Source: JAICWP01 sp035278025 (lineage in GTDB: Bacteria; Acidobacteriota; Terriglobia; Terriglobales; Acidobacteriaceae). Taken from it: DNA of 64,000 bases. The stretch covers positions 27,636 through 91,635 of the forward strand of contig DATEJK010000107.1 of assembly GCA_035278025.1 (NCBI GenBank), in the 5' to 3' direction. Within the stretch, counting starts at the first letter, position 1. Each line of letters starts with the position of its first letter. The translations under genes were made by a program, and so were the position numbers. The notes under the pieces were generated by a model. The model worked only from the letters and a program-made list of their open reading frames with translations, searched no databases and had not been told where the DNA came from. Of the stretch, positions 33,231 through 42,137 are shown piece after piece.

Positions 33231-36200
33231 TTAGAAGGTGATCTTGGCCTGCAGTTGGATCAGGCGAGGCGCAGCCGCTGCTCCCACAAACGAGCCGTAC
33301 ATGCTGGCCGGTCCGCCCACCGACTGGTAGATCGTCCCCACCGTTGGATCTCCCGTGTACAGGTACATGTTGGGGAGATAGAAGTTGGGGTGGTTGAAGA
33401 TGTTGTAGATGTTCGCACCCACATTCAGCTTCATCCGTTCGGTCAGGTTGAAGTTCTTGCTGGGTGAGAAGTTGGCGTCGAATAGCCCGGGCCCGCGGTA
33501 CTGGTTGCGCCGCTGCGTGGGAAACGCTGAGTATCCGGCGGCGCTGCCGTCCAGGAACGCGTTGGAATCGAAGCACTGACTGGCCGGATTGCTGCAGTTC
33601 CCCTGGCCGAAGGTTGCGCCCGGCCCCAGGGGTTGGGCTGGGAAGTAGCCAAGTCCGCCGTAGTAGTTGGGGAAATTCCCGTTAGTGTTGGCATCCAGCA
33701 CCGTGTAAGGCTGTCCCGACCGTGCAAAGATGGATCCGGCAAAACTCCACCCGCCCATGAAGGCATTCACGATCGAGTTGGAGAACTTGTGCGGAGGCTC
33801 CCACAAGAAGGTTCCCGTAAAGTTGTGGCGGATGTCGTAATCGGCATTGCCGTAATTGTTGGCCCGCAGGCTGGTGGGATTCAATTGTCCGAGCAGGCTG
33901 TCGGAGCCATAGACGAAGGCGCCGCCGTTGGAGACCTCGTCCAGGGCATGGCCCCAGGTGTAATTGGCTTGCACCATCAATCCATTGGCGAAGCGACGCT
34001 GGAAGCTGGCCGTGAGGTTGTTGGCGTTAGAGTTGGCGCCCGTAAACCACTGGGTTATTCCTGCGTAGCTTTTGTCTGGAGCGGCGGTGGGGAAGCCGGC
34101 GCCGCAGGGCAAATCACCATCCGGCCCGCAATATCCGGGATCCCAGGCGTTCAGCGCCCCGTTGCTGATGGGGATGTGGATGCCATGAATGCCGGTGTAA
34201 TTGAGGGTAACAGACATGTTGCTGCTGAGCGCACGCTGCACCTGCAGGTTCCATTCCTGATATTGCGGCGTGTGGAAGGTGCCCGCAAAGTTCGTGAAGG
34301 AAGGTGAGCGGAACATCGCGCCCAAATCAGCTTTCAGGCTGTCGTAGGTAGCGCCATTGGCAAATCCTGCTTTCAAAGCAGCGGCAGAAGCCGCGGCAAT
34401 GGCGGGACCGCCGGCGTTGGTGGGATCGGCCCACAGCGCGCCCGGCACTCTCTGATCAACCACCTTGGGTACGCTTTGGAATGCGGGTTCGATGATTCCC
34501 TGCGACAGCGCATCGTAGAAGAGTCCGAAGCCCCCGCTGATGACCGTCTTGTCATCTCCTAAAGGAGACCAGATGAAACCGATGCGCGGTGAGAGGTTCA
34601 GCTTGTCCGTCGCCCTGTAAGCCTGGTTTAGTCCGGTTTGGATGTTCTGGTTGTACGGAATATCCGGGCCGAGTGTCAGGTTCTGAAAGGGAGAGACGAA
34701 CTGGCTGAAGCAGTCGCTCTGGCACACTGGGTTCGAGTTGTGCTCCAGACGCAGCGCCAGTGTCAGCTTCAGCTTGTTGTTGACCTTCCACTCATCCTGC
34801 CCATACATGCCCAGACCGTACATCGCAATCGGCACTCCCGACATGTCGGAGAACCACTGCCGGAATTGTGTGGATTCGCCGTTAGCAAAATCCAGCAGGG
34901 AACTGAAGTAAACGCGGGGATGCTTGTAGAAGAAGTTGAAGTCAGAAACATCATAGCGCCGGAAGTTGCCGCCTAGCTTCAGGGTATGGTTGCCGATGAT
35001 CTTGGAAAAATCATCAATGAACTGGTATTGAGTTACGTTGCGTCCCTGGGGGAAGCTCCAGTTGCGCCCGAAGTAGCCTCCACCCTGGTTCATGGTGCTG
35101 AAAATGGTGGAAAGCCACTGCACCCCGTAGGGGAAGGTGTCGTTTGCCAGAGCCTCGTTCTGCTTGAACACTGCGGTGTACCAGGTACCCGCCATGATGA
35201 ACTGGTTGGCAGCGGTGCCGCTGAGGATGTGATTCCACTGCAGCTGCCCGTCATAAGAGGGCTGCTGGCTGGTAGCGTTGAAGTTGCTGCTGATGGGATC
35301 GGTGTAGGTTGGTTGCAGGCCGTCGTCCCGGCGGAAGCGGGCAAAAACCCGGTCATTGTCGCCGAAATTATGGTCAAGCCGTCCGCTGATGATCCATTCC
35401 GTTGACAGTTGTCCCGGCGTGGCGGAGAAACCATAGGCGCAGGGCGTTCCCGCGGTAATCCCCGGCAGAACCCCGATCACTTCTGGATCGCAGGAATCGG
35501 CAATGGGGGCCGCATTTTGCGCTCCTGGCGCGTTGGGATGGGTCCAGACATCGAGCAGCTTCTGGTACATCGGCAGCGACGCCGGTTGCACCGTGGCTAC
35601 GTTGCTGAGCACCGCGCTGGCAAATTGTGGCGATGGAATGTAGGCGTTCTGCACCGTAGGCAGCACGTAGCGCAGACCTTCGGTGTTGACGTAGAAGAAC
35701 GTCTTGTCCTTTTGGATGGGGCCGCCGAAGTCCGCTCCCCACTGATTGTTATTGGCGAAAGGACGAGGCGTTCCCCCGTTGTTCGCAAACCAGTCGTTGG
35801 CGTTCATGATGCGCCCGTTCCACAAGTACTTGGCGCTGCCATGGAACGCGTTGGTGCCCGACTTGGTGATGTAGTTCACCTGGGCGCCCGCCTGCTGCCC
35901 ATACTGGCCGGAGTAGGGGTTGGTGATCACCGTGGCTTCCTGGATTTCATTCAGCCCCAGGGTCAGGTTGGTGGCGCCGGAGTTGTTGATATTGAAGAAC
36001 GGGTCCATATTGTTCTCGCCGTTGACGGTGAACAGGTTGGACGTCGCCGGCATGCCATTGGCGGTAAAGTTTCCGTAGCCCGCGGAGGTGTTCATGGTGA
36101 CGCCGGGGGCGGTCTGGGCGATGTTGGTCAGGTCACCTCCGGGATTGGGCAGGGTGGAAACGTCCCGCTGATCGAAGGATGTCGAGGTGGCTGCCGATTC

Positions 36201-36587
36201 CACGTTGACCACTGGCAGGGTGCCCGTGACCTCAACGATTTCCGTCGTCTTGCCTACGGTCAGGGTGAAGTTGGCAGCAGTGATCTGCCCGATATTGACA
36301 CTCACTTGCCGCTCCGCTCCCTGGAACCCCTCTTGCGTCACTTTCACGCTGTAGCGGCCCGGCCTCAGCAGCGAAAAGCGGTACATGCCGGTTTCCCCGG
36401 TGGCGGCGGTTTGAGCTGTGCCTGTATCCAGGCTTTTGAGGTTGACGATGGCATCCTTGATCACCGCCCCGCTGGGATCCGACACGGTACCGGAGATATC
36501 ACCCGAGGTGAGCGACTGCGGCATCGCCAGCGGTGTAATCAGGATAAAAATGGAAAACAGTCCCAAAGCACATAAGAACTTTCTCAT
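33231..36587 (-). CDS. Oar-like TonB-dependent receptor with carboxypeptidase-regulatory-like domain
   Basis: This 1118-residue outer-membrane protein has a signal peptide (MRKFLCALGLFSIFILITPL), a carboxypeptidase-regulatory-like beta sandwich at about 28-110 (SGDISGTVSDPSGAVIKDAI, GMYRFSLLRPGRYSVKVTQEG), a plug region (GGDLTNIAQTAPGVTMNT) and a long beta barrel rich in aromatic strands that ends ...QLQAKITF, with the terminal phenylalanine needed for barrel assembly. The domain set is the Oar/SusC-like type that is greatly expanded in Acidobacteriota. The substrate is unknown; glycans or peptides are usual guesses. ATG 36587 follows GGAGGT with suitable spacing, so the longer frame to 36653 is rejected. 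Monocistronic, with a clear terminator. Confidence 0.92.
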   Translation of the reverse strand: MRKFLCALGLFSIFILITPLAMPQSLTSGDISGTVSDPSGAVIKDAIVNLKSLDTGTAQTAATGETGMYRFSLLRPGRYSVKVTQEGFQGAERQVSVNIGQITAANFTLTVGKTTEIVEVTGTLPVVNVESAATSTSFDQRDVSTLPNPGGDLTNIAQTAPGVTMNTSAGYGNFTANGMPATSNLFTVNGENNMDPFFNINNSGATNLTLGLNEIQEATVITNPYSGQYGQQAGAQVNYITKSGTNAFHGSAKYLWNGRIMNANDWFANNGGTPRPFANNNQWGADFGGPIQKDKTFFYVNTEGLRYVLPTVQNAYIPSPQFASAVLSNVATVQPASLPMYQKLLDVWTHPNAPGAQNAAPIADSCDPEVIGVLPGITAGTPCAYGFSATPGQLSTEWIISGRLDHNFGDNDRVFARFRRDDGLQPTYTDPISSNFNATSQQPSYDGQLQWNHILSGTAANQFIMAGTWYTAVFKQNEALANDTFPYGVQWLSTIFSTMNQGGGYFGRNWSFPQGRNVTQYQFIDDFSKIIGNHTLKLGGNFRRYDVSDFNFFYKHPRVYFSSLLDFANGESTQFRQWFSDMSGVPIAMYGLGMYGQDEWKVNNKLKLTLALRLEHNSNPVCQSDCFSQFVSPFQNLTLGPDIPYNQNIQTGLNQAYRATDKLNLSPRIGFIWSPLGDDKTVISGGFGLFYDALSQGIIEPAFQSVPKVVDQRVPGALWADPTNAGGPAIAAASAAALKAGFANGATYDSLKADLGAMFRSPSFTNFAGTFHTPQYQEWNLQVQRALSSNMSVTLNYTGIHGIHIPISNGALNAWDPGYCGPDGDLPCGAGFPTAAPDKSYAGITQWFTGANSNANNLTASFQRRFANGLMVQANYTWGHALDEVSNGGAFVYGSDSLLGQLNPTSLRANNYGNADYDIRHNFTGTFLWEPPHKFSNSIVNAFMGGWSFAGSIFARSGQPYTVLDANTNGNFPNYYGGLGYFPAQPLGPGATFGQGNCSNPASQCFDSNAFLDGSAAGYSAFPTQRRNQYRGPGLFDANFSPSKNFNLTERMKLNVGANIYNIFNHPNFYLPNMYLYTGDPTVGTIYQSVGGPASMYGSFVGAAAAPRLIQLQAKITF

Positions 36588-36891
36588 GAAAAACCTCCAG
36601 TAGTACGAGCGCGTTGCGGAGGGTGCACAGTTCCTGGGCGCACGAATTCGCAATGAAACACGCCCCGCGAATCGCCCCCATTTATAGTTCCGAATAGGGA
36701 AGCGAGCGGTGATTCAGGTCACCTCTCGTGGTGACAACCGGCAGGGCGGTCCACCGGCTAACAGGGAGAAAGCCGCATTTTCAGCGGCTAAAACGGGTGT
36801 GGTCTCCAGGAGGAAGGCGCATTAAAGACAACGGCGGATTTCCCGCCGGCGCTAAAAACTAGAGGAAACGAATCAGCGGCTCAACCAGCGC

Positions 36892-37935
36892 CTAGGGCAG
36901 CAACCCTTGCGGATTCTCTGCTGCCCTCAGCCCGGAAGAGTTGTGATGCTCTGCCTGCCAGGCCTCGGCGCGCCGGCGCGCTGCCCGCAACTTTTCCATG
37001 GGCACTTGCAGATGGCTCAGCACGCGCTTGCCGGCGGTGCCTGCCAGCGTCAGCCACATATAAGCCGTTGCCGTATCCCGCTGCACTCCCAGGCCGCGCA
37101 GATACATCACGCCCAAGTTGGCTTGAGCGGCAGGGAACTCCTGATCCGCGGCCAGCCGAAACCATTTGCTGGCTTCGGCGTCGCTGGCCGGCACTCCCTT
37201 GCCCTCGCGGTAGAGGTAGGCCAGGTTGTTTTGCGCTGCGGGCGTGCCGTGCTGGGCGGCGCGGCGGTACCATTTGGCCGCTTCGCTGTAGTCCGGGGAG
37301 GCCTCACAGCCCTTCTCGTAAACCGCTCCCAGATTAAACTCCGCCTGCGCCAGACCTTGTTTGGCGGCTCGGCGGAACCACTGTAGCGCCGCCTTGCAAT
37401 CTTCCGGCACACCATTTCCCTCGCGGAAAAAGATGCCCAGATTGTTCTGAGCCACCGCGTAGCCGCGCTCGGCTGACTTGCGGTACCAGCGCAGGGCTTC
37501 GGCATCGTCCTTGCGGACCCCCATGCCGCGGGAATACAGCAGTCCCAGATTGAATTCGGCGGGAGGGTACTGCTGCACCGCCGCCCGCAGGAACCAGCTG
37601 CTGGCATGCTGATAATCGGTGGGCACGCCCAGGCCGCGTACGTAGAGCGAGCCCAGGTTGTTTTGCGCTTCCGCGCCGCCTCGGTGCGCCGCCTGCAGAT
37701 ACCAGCGTGCCGCCTCTTTGTAATCCTGAGCCACCCCGTTGCCGGTTTCGTACGCACGGCCCAATGAAAATTGCGCACCTGTATCGCCATTTGTTGCTTT
37801 TTGCAACAACTTGCCGACGTTGGGCGCTGTCACCGGATCGTGAGAGGGGAAATCTCCGGGTTGCTCAGCAAAACATAATCCGGCAGAAAGGACAAAGGAA
37901 ACAGCAAGGGCGAAAAGCCTGGAGCGCAATTGCAT
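36892..37935 (-). CDS. Secreted Sel1-like repeat protein
   Basis: The 347-residue protein starts with a signal peptide (MQLRSRLFALAVSFVLSAGLCFA) followed by about seven Sel1-like repeats of 36 residues. Each has the pattern A(Q/E)xxLGxxYxxGxGVxxDxxxAxxWxxxAA, for example AQFSLGRAYETGNGVAQDYK and AQNNLGSLYVRGLGVPTDYQ. The superhelix they form mediates protein contacts; bacterial members act in envelope signalling, polymer secretion and stress. The last repeat reads MYLRGLGVQRDTATAYMWL, the common ending. Location is periplasmic by inference. It is a single gene; the 240 bp between it and the receptor hold no gene. Confidence 0.9.
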   Translation of the reverse strand: MQLRSRLFALAVSFVLSAGLCFAEQPGDFPSHDPVTAPNVGKLLQKATNGDTGAQFSLGRAYETGNGVAQDYKEAARWYLQAAHRGGAEAQNNLGSLYVRGLGVPTDYQHASSWFLRAAVQQYPPAEFNLGLLYSRGMGVRKDDAEALRWYRKSAERGYAVAQNNLGIFFREGNGVPEDCKAALQWFRRAAKQGLAQAEFNLGAVYEKGCEASPDYSEAAKWYRRAAQHGTPAAQNNLAYLYREGKGVPASDAEASKWFRLAADQEFPAAQANLGVMYLRGLGVQRDTATAYMWLTLAGTAGKRVLSHLQVPMEKLRAARRRAEAWQAEHHNSSGLRAAENPQGLLP

Positions 37936-38237
37936 GTGCGACTCGCGGAGCAGAAATTTTTACTGGTGATGCGGGAAGCCGATCGGCGGCTGGTGAAACC
38001 CCACGAAACTTGGGATGCAACTTAGCCCGGCTCGGAAGCCCTGTCAAGCAGGAAAGTTAAGATTTTTCGGTGTTGCATTTAGCAACTGCTGATCAGCAGG
38101 AGCGGTTCATCAGGGAGCATAACCCTTGCCAGAGCGATGAGTTATGTTGCGAAGGCGACATTTGACTCGGGCAGTGGGCTGGGCGACAATTAATCAGCGG
38201 GGCGCGGCTGCCGCGTCTCGCGATCTTCCTCTCACGT

Positions 38238-38298
38238 GGGCCTGTGGCGCAGCTGGGAGCGCGCTTCCATGGCATGGAGGTCCAGAACAGGCCGGCCA
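38238..38298 (+). other. Truncated tRNA-Ala(GGC)-like sequence lacking the T arm
   Basis: The first 43 bases fold as a tRNA: acceptor arm GGGCCTG, a perfect 4-bp D stem (GCGC/GCGC) with loop AGCTGGGA, and anticodon stem CTTCC/GGAGG around loop ATGGCAT, giving anticodon GGC (alanine). The T stem-loop is missing. After seven bases, CAGGCCG could pair with the acceptor at six of seven positions and is followed by G and CCA, so the 61-base unit looks like a tRNA with an internal deletion; the 3' fit could also be chance. It is most likely a pseudogene or an attachment-site remnant at the edge of the island to its right. Confidence 0.6.
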
Positions 38299-38337
38299 AT
38301 GATTTCAAAGAACTTAGTTAAGGGAGATACTGCCATT

Positions 38338-38408
38338 TAGCGGTATTTTCGCCGCTATTTGGTACGAATTTGGTACGGTGCCGACCGCTTCCAACATTGG
38401 AAGCGGTC
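38338..38408. repeat. Hairpins and phased 10-bp tandem repeats, candidate attachment region
   Basis: Within 71 bp lie an inverted repeat TAGCGG...CCGCTA (38338-38357), two direct copies of ATTTGGTACG starting at 38357 and 38368 (11 bp apart, one helical turn), and a perfect 11-bp stem GACCGCTTCCA with four-base loop (38383-38408). Phased short repeats beside a tRNA remnant resemble the arm sites of tyrosine-integrase attachment regions. No integrase gene is seen near by. The stretch 37936-38516 has no gene other than the tRNA-like sequence. Confidence 0.45.
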
Positions 38409-38516
38409 ACCAAAAACAATGTCACGAACAAGGGCTGCTTACAGTGGCGGGGTGCAGCCCTTAAGTTTTTCTCAGGCGCGAACCTGATCCATTCCTTGCC
38501 GCTGAACGAAATATTC

Positions 38517-38789
38517 TCAATCTTCCAATATGTTGGTCATGAAGTAGTGTCCGCACTGGGCTTCGCCAAAGCTGTGCAACTTTGTCAAGCGCCAGGCAAC
38601 TTTCAGCTGTTCGTCCTTGGACATTCCATTCCGTACAAGGATAAGCGCGTCCTGGTATCGGCGTTTCGCAGCCACTCCAATGCTCCTATAGTCGCTTTGA
38701 ACAGATCCGACGAAGTACCTGTTCTTGGTGCGAACTTTCATATTGAGCCGAGGCCGGAAGAGGTGCTTAAAGACCGTGGAGTTAATCAC
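38517..38789 (-). CDS. Hypothetical protein
   Basis: A 90-residue frame (74 residues if the start is ATG 38741, MKVRTKNRYFVGS). The text RRYQDALILVRNGMSKDEQL is compatible with a folded helical protein, and its residue balance is more protein-like than the 141-residue frame on the opposite strand over the same bases. No Shine-Dalgarno is clear before either start and no family is recognised. It lies at the left edge of the proposed island, next to the ribbon-helix-helix gene. Confidence 0.35.
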   Translation of the reverse strand: MINSTVFKHLFRPRLNMKVRTKNRYFVGSVQSDYRSIGVAAKRRYQDALILVRNGMSKDEQLKVAWRLTKLHSFGEAQCGHYFMTNILED

Positions 38790-38811
38790 CTCTAGGAAAG
38801 GCTATACAGCA

Positions 38812-39045
38812 TTAGGTGCCTGACGCCTGAGCTTTGCGGGCAGCAGAGCGGGAGTTCCCAAATGTTTCGTCCAAGTGCTTCTTGGTCTTACTTTGAACCG
38901 CAATGCGCTGCAGGATGCCATTTAAGATATAACCGCTGATCGTACGGCGTTCGGCTTTAGCTGCTTGGCGGATCAGTTCGGCCTCTTCGGCACTACAACG
39001 CACCAGGAGGGCTGTGCGCTTGCCTTCCGAATGAGAGGTGGGCAT
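38812..39045 (-). CDS. Ribbon-helix-helix / DUF1778-like small DNA-binding protein
   Basis: The 77-residue protein reads KRTALLVRCSAEEAELIRQA, then AKAERRTISGYILNGILQRI: a beta strand followed by two helices, the pattern of MetJ/Arc-type ribbon-helix-helix proteins, including antitoxins of the DUF1778 family. No GNAT or PIN toxin gene is next to it, so it is either an orphan antitoxin or a regulator. A TACAAT box lies 13 bases upstream of the ATG, so the leader would be very short. The 38517 frame follows it on the same strand. Confidence 0.6.
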   Translation of the reverse strand: MPTSHSEGKRTALLVRCSAEEAELIRQAAKAERRTISGYILNGILQRIAVQSKTKKHLDETFGNSRSAARKAQASGT

Positions 39046-39081
39046 GAATTAATTGTACACGCCCCTTGCAAGCGGATGTAA

Positions 39082-39850
39082 TCATGTGATAGCACTATTT
39101 GGATGCTCCAACCATCGCGGTGTCGCAAAGTGTAAATATGTGTGCATCATTCCCGGCTTGTGACGGCTTAACAGCGGGGTTATGCTGACCCGGTTGCCCG
39201 GCGCAAAGGAAAGATTACAAACAGGCGCGACCCAATGTGCCGTCCTCACTGCTGTCCCGTCCGCAACGATTTCAGAGTTAAAACAACGCTTCAAGACCGC
39301 CAAGTCATAGCGAACGCCAAGGTAGGGGATCGTGATGTAAAAGGCCCTTGCCGCTTTTGCCTGTGAGCAGGGACATATCTTCTTCCTGCGTACGAGTGAT
39401 CGTGGTGGAGGACTGGCTTATCAAGTTTGCAGCGGGAGTATAACCCTCCTCGCAGCAAAGTAGTGGAGCACACCAGCGCGGGTGGCCGCCTTAGTAGACT
39501 CCTTGTGCGGCTGTTTCTTACCCAGATGAGCCGACAAACTTTTTCTGCCACTCCCGCAGCGTGCGGCGTTTTTCTACCGCGTCGCTGGCGGTCCGATCCT
39601 CGCGCATGAATTGCTTTCTGCTTCGCCATCTGCTGCCTGAAAGCTTCATTGAGGTTGGTGCCAACAGTATCCGCGACAGCCAGCGGTTTTTAACGGTTCT
39701 TTTGTATTTGCTGCGATCCAAGTAGCTTCTAATCTATGGCAATGCCAGGTCCACTCTACAAGAGCGGAGTCTCCATGCGTTCCGTCATTCGTTTGGCGTT
39801 AGCAAAGGATTGCGGGCGCTACAAGACAACTCTCTACGGCTAAGCTCCCT
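39082..39850. other. Decayed stretch without a convincing gene
   Basis: Over about 770 bp no frame is clearly coding. On the minus strand two parts look like relics. At 39082-39390, protein-like text (MSLLTGKSGKG, then FYITIPYLGVRYDLAVLKRC in another frame) suggests a frameshifted gene. At 39518-39721, the pieces AVADTVGTNLNEAFRQQMAK and REDRTASDAVEKRRTLREWQ lie in different frames of one small gene. No RNA gene or repeat is seen. Confidence 0.4.
39518..39721 (-). pseudogene. Possible frameshifted small gene
   Basis: An ATG frame of 67 codons is open throughout (MDRSKYKRTVKN..., ending WQKKFVGSSG), but the middle reads better in the next frame (LAVADTVGTNLNEAFRQQMA) after a run of five A's, returning to the first frame near KQFMREDRTASDAVEKR. 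Two compensating indels in a gene of about 70 codons would explain this. The family is unknown, and the reading is tentative. Confidence 0.25.
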
Positions 39851-40603
39851 TCAAGCTGCCATAGGAAGAATCCGTGTCTGCCCCATGGGAAGAAGCACGG
39901 AGAAGACTGTCCCGCTTCGTTCTGATTTCGTACTGCTCCTGAAGCGGATGCTGCCTCCAGCCTTTCGGACGATTTCGGCGGTAACCCACAACCCGATCCC
40001 CGTGCCTTTTTCTCCTTTGGTGGTGAATGGTTGATGGGACATGATCTTGCCGAGGTGTTCGGGCAAAATACCCGACCCATTGTCCGCGATAACGACCCGA
40101 ACTCCCGCACGTTCGGCGTCGCTCCAGTATCGTGACTGGTAAACATGTATCGTCAGCTTTCCGTTCAGACGCAGGGCTTCAAGCGCATTGCTCACTAGAT
40201 TAGAAAAGACCTGCCGCAGGTCTTCAGAGTGCGCCCTGACCACCCCGTCGCATTCGTACCGCTTCTCAATCCCAATTCGCTTGAACGCAATCTTATGACC
40301 ATAAAAGCGGAAGATAGTGTCCAGCATATCGGGTATCGCTATTAGGGTCGGACTTGCAGGCTGGCGGTAATCTGCCAGGATCTGGTGGATCAGGTGCCGC
40401 ATCCTCTTCAATTCCTTCTCTAGCTGCTGGACGTAAGCGCGTGCCTTCTCGGGCAGGCTGGCTTCTTTTTGGAGCAGGTATACGAGACTAGTCATGGTTT
40501 CCACGGGATTTCTAAGTTCATGGGCAGCAGACGCGACCTTCAGTCCGCTCAAGCCTTGGTTTGGCGATTTCAAAGCTGTTCCCCGTGCGCCATCACCTGC
40601 CAC
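39851..40603 (-). CDS. Orphan sensor histidine kinase, cytoplasmic
   Basis: The C-terminal 225 residues are a histidine kinase: H-box SAAHELRNPVETMTSLVYLL, a DHp helix pair, N-box RQVFSNLVSNALEALRLNGK, G1 box VIADNGSGILPEHLGKI, F/G2 region HQPFTTKGEKGTGIGLWVTA and the end SGTVFSVLLPMG. No membrane segment or sensor domain precedes it. The start is uncertain: GTG 40603 has AGGG upstream and gives 250 residues, while the frame stays open to 40858 but that would overlap the divergent HTH gene. It resembles the kinase at 48927 in size and order. No response regulator lies beside it. Confidence 0.8.
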   Translation of the reverse strand: MAGDGARGTALKSPNQGLSGLKVASAAHELRNPVETMTSLVYLLQKEASLPEKARAYVQQLEKELKRMRHLIHQILADYRQPASPTLIAIPDMLDTIFRFYGHKIAFKRIGIEKRYECDGVVRAHSEDLRQVFSNLVSNALEALRLNGKLTIHVYQSRYWSDAERAGVRVVIADNGSGILPEHLGKIMSHQPFTTKGEKGTGIGLWVTAEIVRKAGGSIRFRSSTKSERSGTVFSVLLPMGQTRILPMAA

Positions 40604-40773
40604 AGCAATCCACCCTAGTGCCACTTGTCCCGTGTGATGACAGAACTCTTTCTTGGTTTGCCTTGAACCAGCTCTGTCGGGCAAGTGAGCCGGCAAGCAC
40701 CCAAATTGCTGCACAACATCTGCCAGCCTGAGGGCGTCGAACCTTACAGGTGAGCCCCTGCTCGGTGCGTGCA

Positions 40774-40977
40774 ATGCCAGTAAAAAACAACGCGGTAATG
40801 CTTCAGAAATTGCGCCGTTACATCGATTCTCTTTGCGGGATATACAGCCGAGTCGCACGCCATTTCGGGGTTGACCGCACCTACGTCAGCCGGGTTGCTA
40901 AGGGTGAGAGGCACTCGCCGGAAATCGAGGAAAGTCTGATTCGGGAATTCAAGCGCACGGAAAACGAGACGAGATGA
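40774..40977 (+). CDS. Small helix-turn-helix protein
   Basis: The 67-residue product has a central helix-turn-helix: YSRVARHFGVDRTYVSRVAK, followed by GERHSPEIEESLIREFKR. The phasing of alanine, glycine and valine fits an XRE-like or transposon-type binding motif, with ATG 40774 chosen because GTG 40750 adds no conserved sequence. It is divergent from the kinase gene, and the two upstream regions meet. It may regulate the kinase or belong to the island. Confidence 0.6.
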   Translation: MPVKNNAVMLQKLRRYIDSLCGIYSRVARHFGVDRTYVSRVAKGERHSPEIEESLIREFKRTENETR

Positions 40978-41160
40978 ATTGAGGGCCATCTTTGTAAGAT
41001 CATGTCCCGACCTTTCCCGACTTGCGTTCGACGAACCCGCTGCACACGGATGGCTCACGTAAGTCGGCCTCCGAATCTTTGAAATCTATCACCGACATGA
41101 GAGAAGTATTTTCATGCGAAGAAAACAGACCGAAGGTCACCCTCAAAAGGAGGACACACC

Positions 41161-41331
41161 ATGAAAACTGCTCCTACGCCTGCTCCGCTGAAGCCAACAA
41201 CAGCATCTACAGCCCAGATTCAAGAGCAAATTCGCCGCCGTGCTCACGAATTGCACGCGCAACGGGGAGGGCAGGGTGGGTATGACCTGCGGGACTGGTT
41301 ACAAGCGAAATCTGAACTGACACAGAAGTGA
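41161..41331 (+). CDS. DUF2934 family small protein
   Basis: A 56-residue gene with a strong AGGAGG seven bases before the ATG. After a proline/alanine/threonine-rich head it reads IRRRAHELHAQRGGQGGYDL and then RDWLQAKSEL, which is the DUF2934 pattern (I-x-x-x-A-Y-E-L-Y-x-x-R-G ... D-W-x-x-A-E). The family is common in Acidobacteriota and proteobacterial soil genomes and its function is unknown. It stands alone; 41332-41814 holds only a doubtful 72-residue frame (41362-41580) without a ribosome-binding site. Confidence 0.8.
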   Translation: MKTAPTPAPLKPTTASTAQIQEQIRRRAHELHAQRGGQGGYDLRDWLQAKSELTQK

Positions 41332-41814
41332 GTGGCCGAAAGGCAAGGGAGTTTCTAGGAGATGAGAGAACCAGCGCCGAAGCCAACCATGCGCAATGGT
41401 GTACATAACATAATCCAGTGGCGGAATTATGCCTACCAACAGAACACCCGAACCGCCCGAAAAGCCTTCAGCACGGCAAAGCCTTTCCTTGAATGTCCTC
41501 ATGTCCGGCTGAGGAAATCAGGCAGTGTAAAACAAATTCTACAGCCTGAAACTTATATGGAAGCGGTCCGACTTTATTAAGTCAACGCGCGCGGTGTCTG
41601 GCATTTGTGCTGGTTTCAAGGATCTACCCGCAGATGTATGCAGATACCGGAATTGCGACCGATAGCGCACGCGTGCCTGGTCTGCGCTGGCTGACGAGGC
41701 CGTGCCAACGCCTATTTGCAGCTCGTCCAATGCCGCACTTGAGCATGTCCGCCAAGAATCGATAGGCGAGACCGCGCCGGAAACGGTTGGGTTTTGGCTC
41801 TACTGTCTAAATGC

Positions 41815-42000
41815 TTAGTGGGCCCAGAATAGCGCATAGATCGAAAAACCGAGTCCCGCCGAGAAGGCTGTGAGAGTCAAGACGGCCTCCAGTCTCCAGT
41901 ACGATTCAAAAAACGCGTTGCTGTAGTCGCGGCGCGTCTTCCACACCCCGGCAAAACCGCACAGTAAGCACCAGACGCCGATGAATAGCTCCAACGACAT
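41815..42000 (-). CDS. Small membrane protein with two helices
   Basis: From ATG 42000 the product is 61 residues: LELFIGVWCLLCGFAGVWKT, a charged loop (RRDYSNAFFESYWRLE) and AVLTLTAFSAGLGFSIYALF. Two hydrophobic helices with a short cytoplasmic or periplasmic turn are clear. No family is recognised. The IS66 element has inserted 46 bp upstream of this start, so the native promoter may have been displaced. An ATG at 42024 is a possible longer start. Confidence 0.5.
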   Translation of the reverse strand: MSLELFIGVWCLLCGFAGVWKTRRDYSNAFFESYWRLEAVLTLTAFSAGLGFSIYALFWAH

Positions 42001-42038
42001 TTTGGACATTCTACGATGAATCAACGGGCTTGGGATTG

Positions 42039-42046
42039 CCAGCGGG
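42039..42046. repeat. Target-site duplication, left copy
   Basis: CCAGCGGG immediately outside the left inverted repeat of the IS66 element; an identical 8-mer follows the right repeat at 44579-44586. Eight bases is the IS66 family norm. Confidence 0.95.
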
Positions 42047-42077
42047 GTAAGCGTCCGGCGGAGACCGTGTAGACACC
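42047..42077 (+). repeat. IS66 left terminal inverted repeat
   Basis: Starts GTAAGCGTCCGGCGGAGACC and ends GTGTAGACACC. It matches the reverse complement of 44548-44578 at about 25 of 31 positions. Confidence 0.93.
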
Positions 42078-42137
42078 GAAATTAAGACAAGAGATTCTCT
42101 GGTGTGGGCACACTGCGTTGGTCCACGCGGAGCTGTA

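Noticed and set aside
35409..36575. 388-codon open frame opposite the TonB receptor
   Set aside because: The receptor strand shows signal peptide, plug and barrel features with a terminator; the opposite frame shows none.
38370..38795. 141-codon plus-strand frame beside the tRNA-like sequence
   Set aside because: It begins inside the perfect hairpin, has no ribosome-binding site, and overlaps a more protein-like frame on the minus strand.
38812..39045. Toxin-antitoxin pair built on the ribbon-helix-helix gene
   Set aside because: No GNAT, PIN or RelE-like gene adjoins it on either side, so a complete pair cannot be supported.
41362..41580. 72-codon plus-strand frame after the DUF2934 gene
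   Set aside because: The composition is not convincing and no family is known; a GGAG-like site is present, but this is too weak to call.
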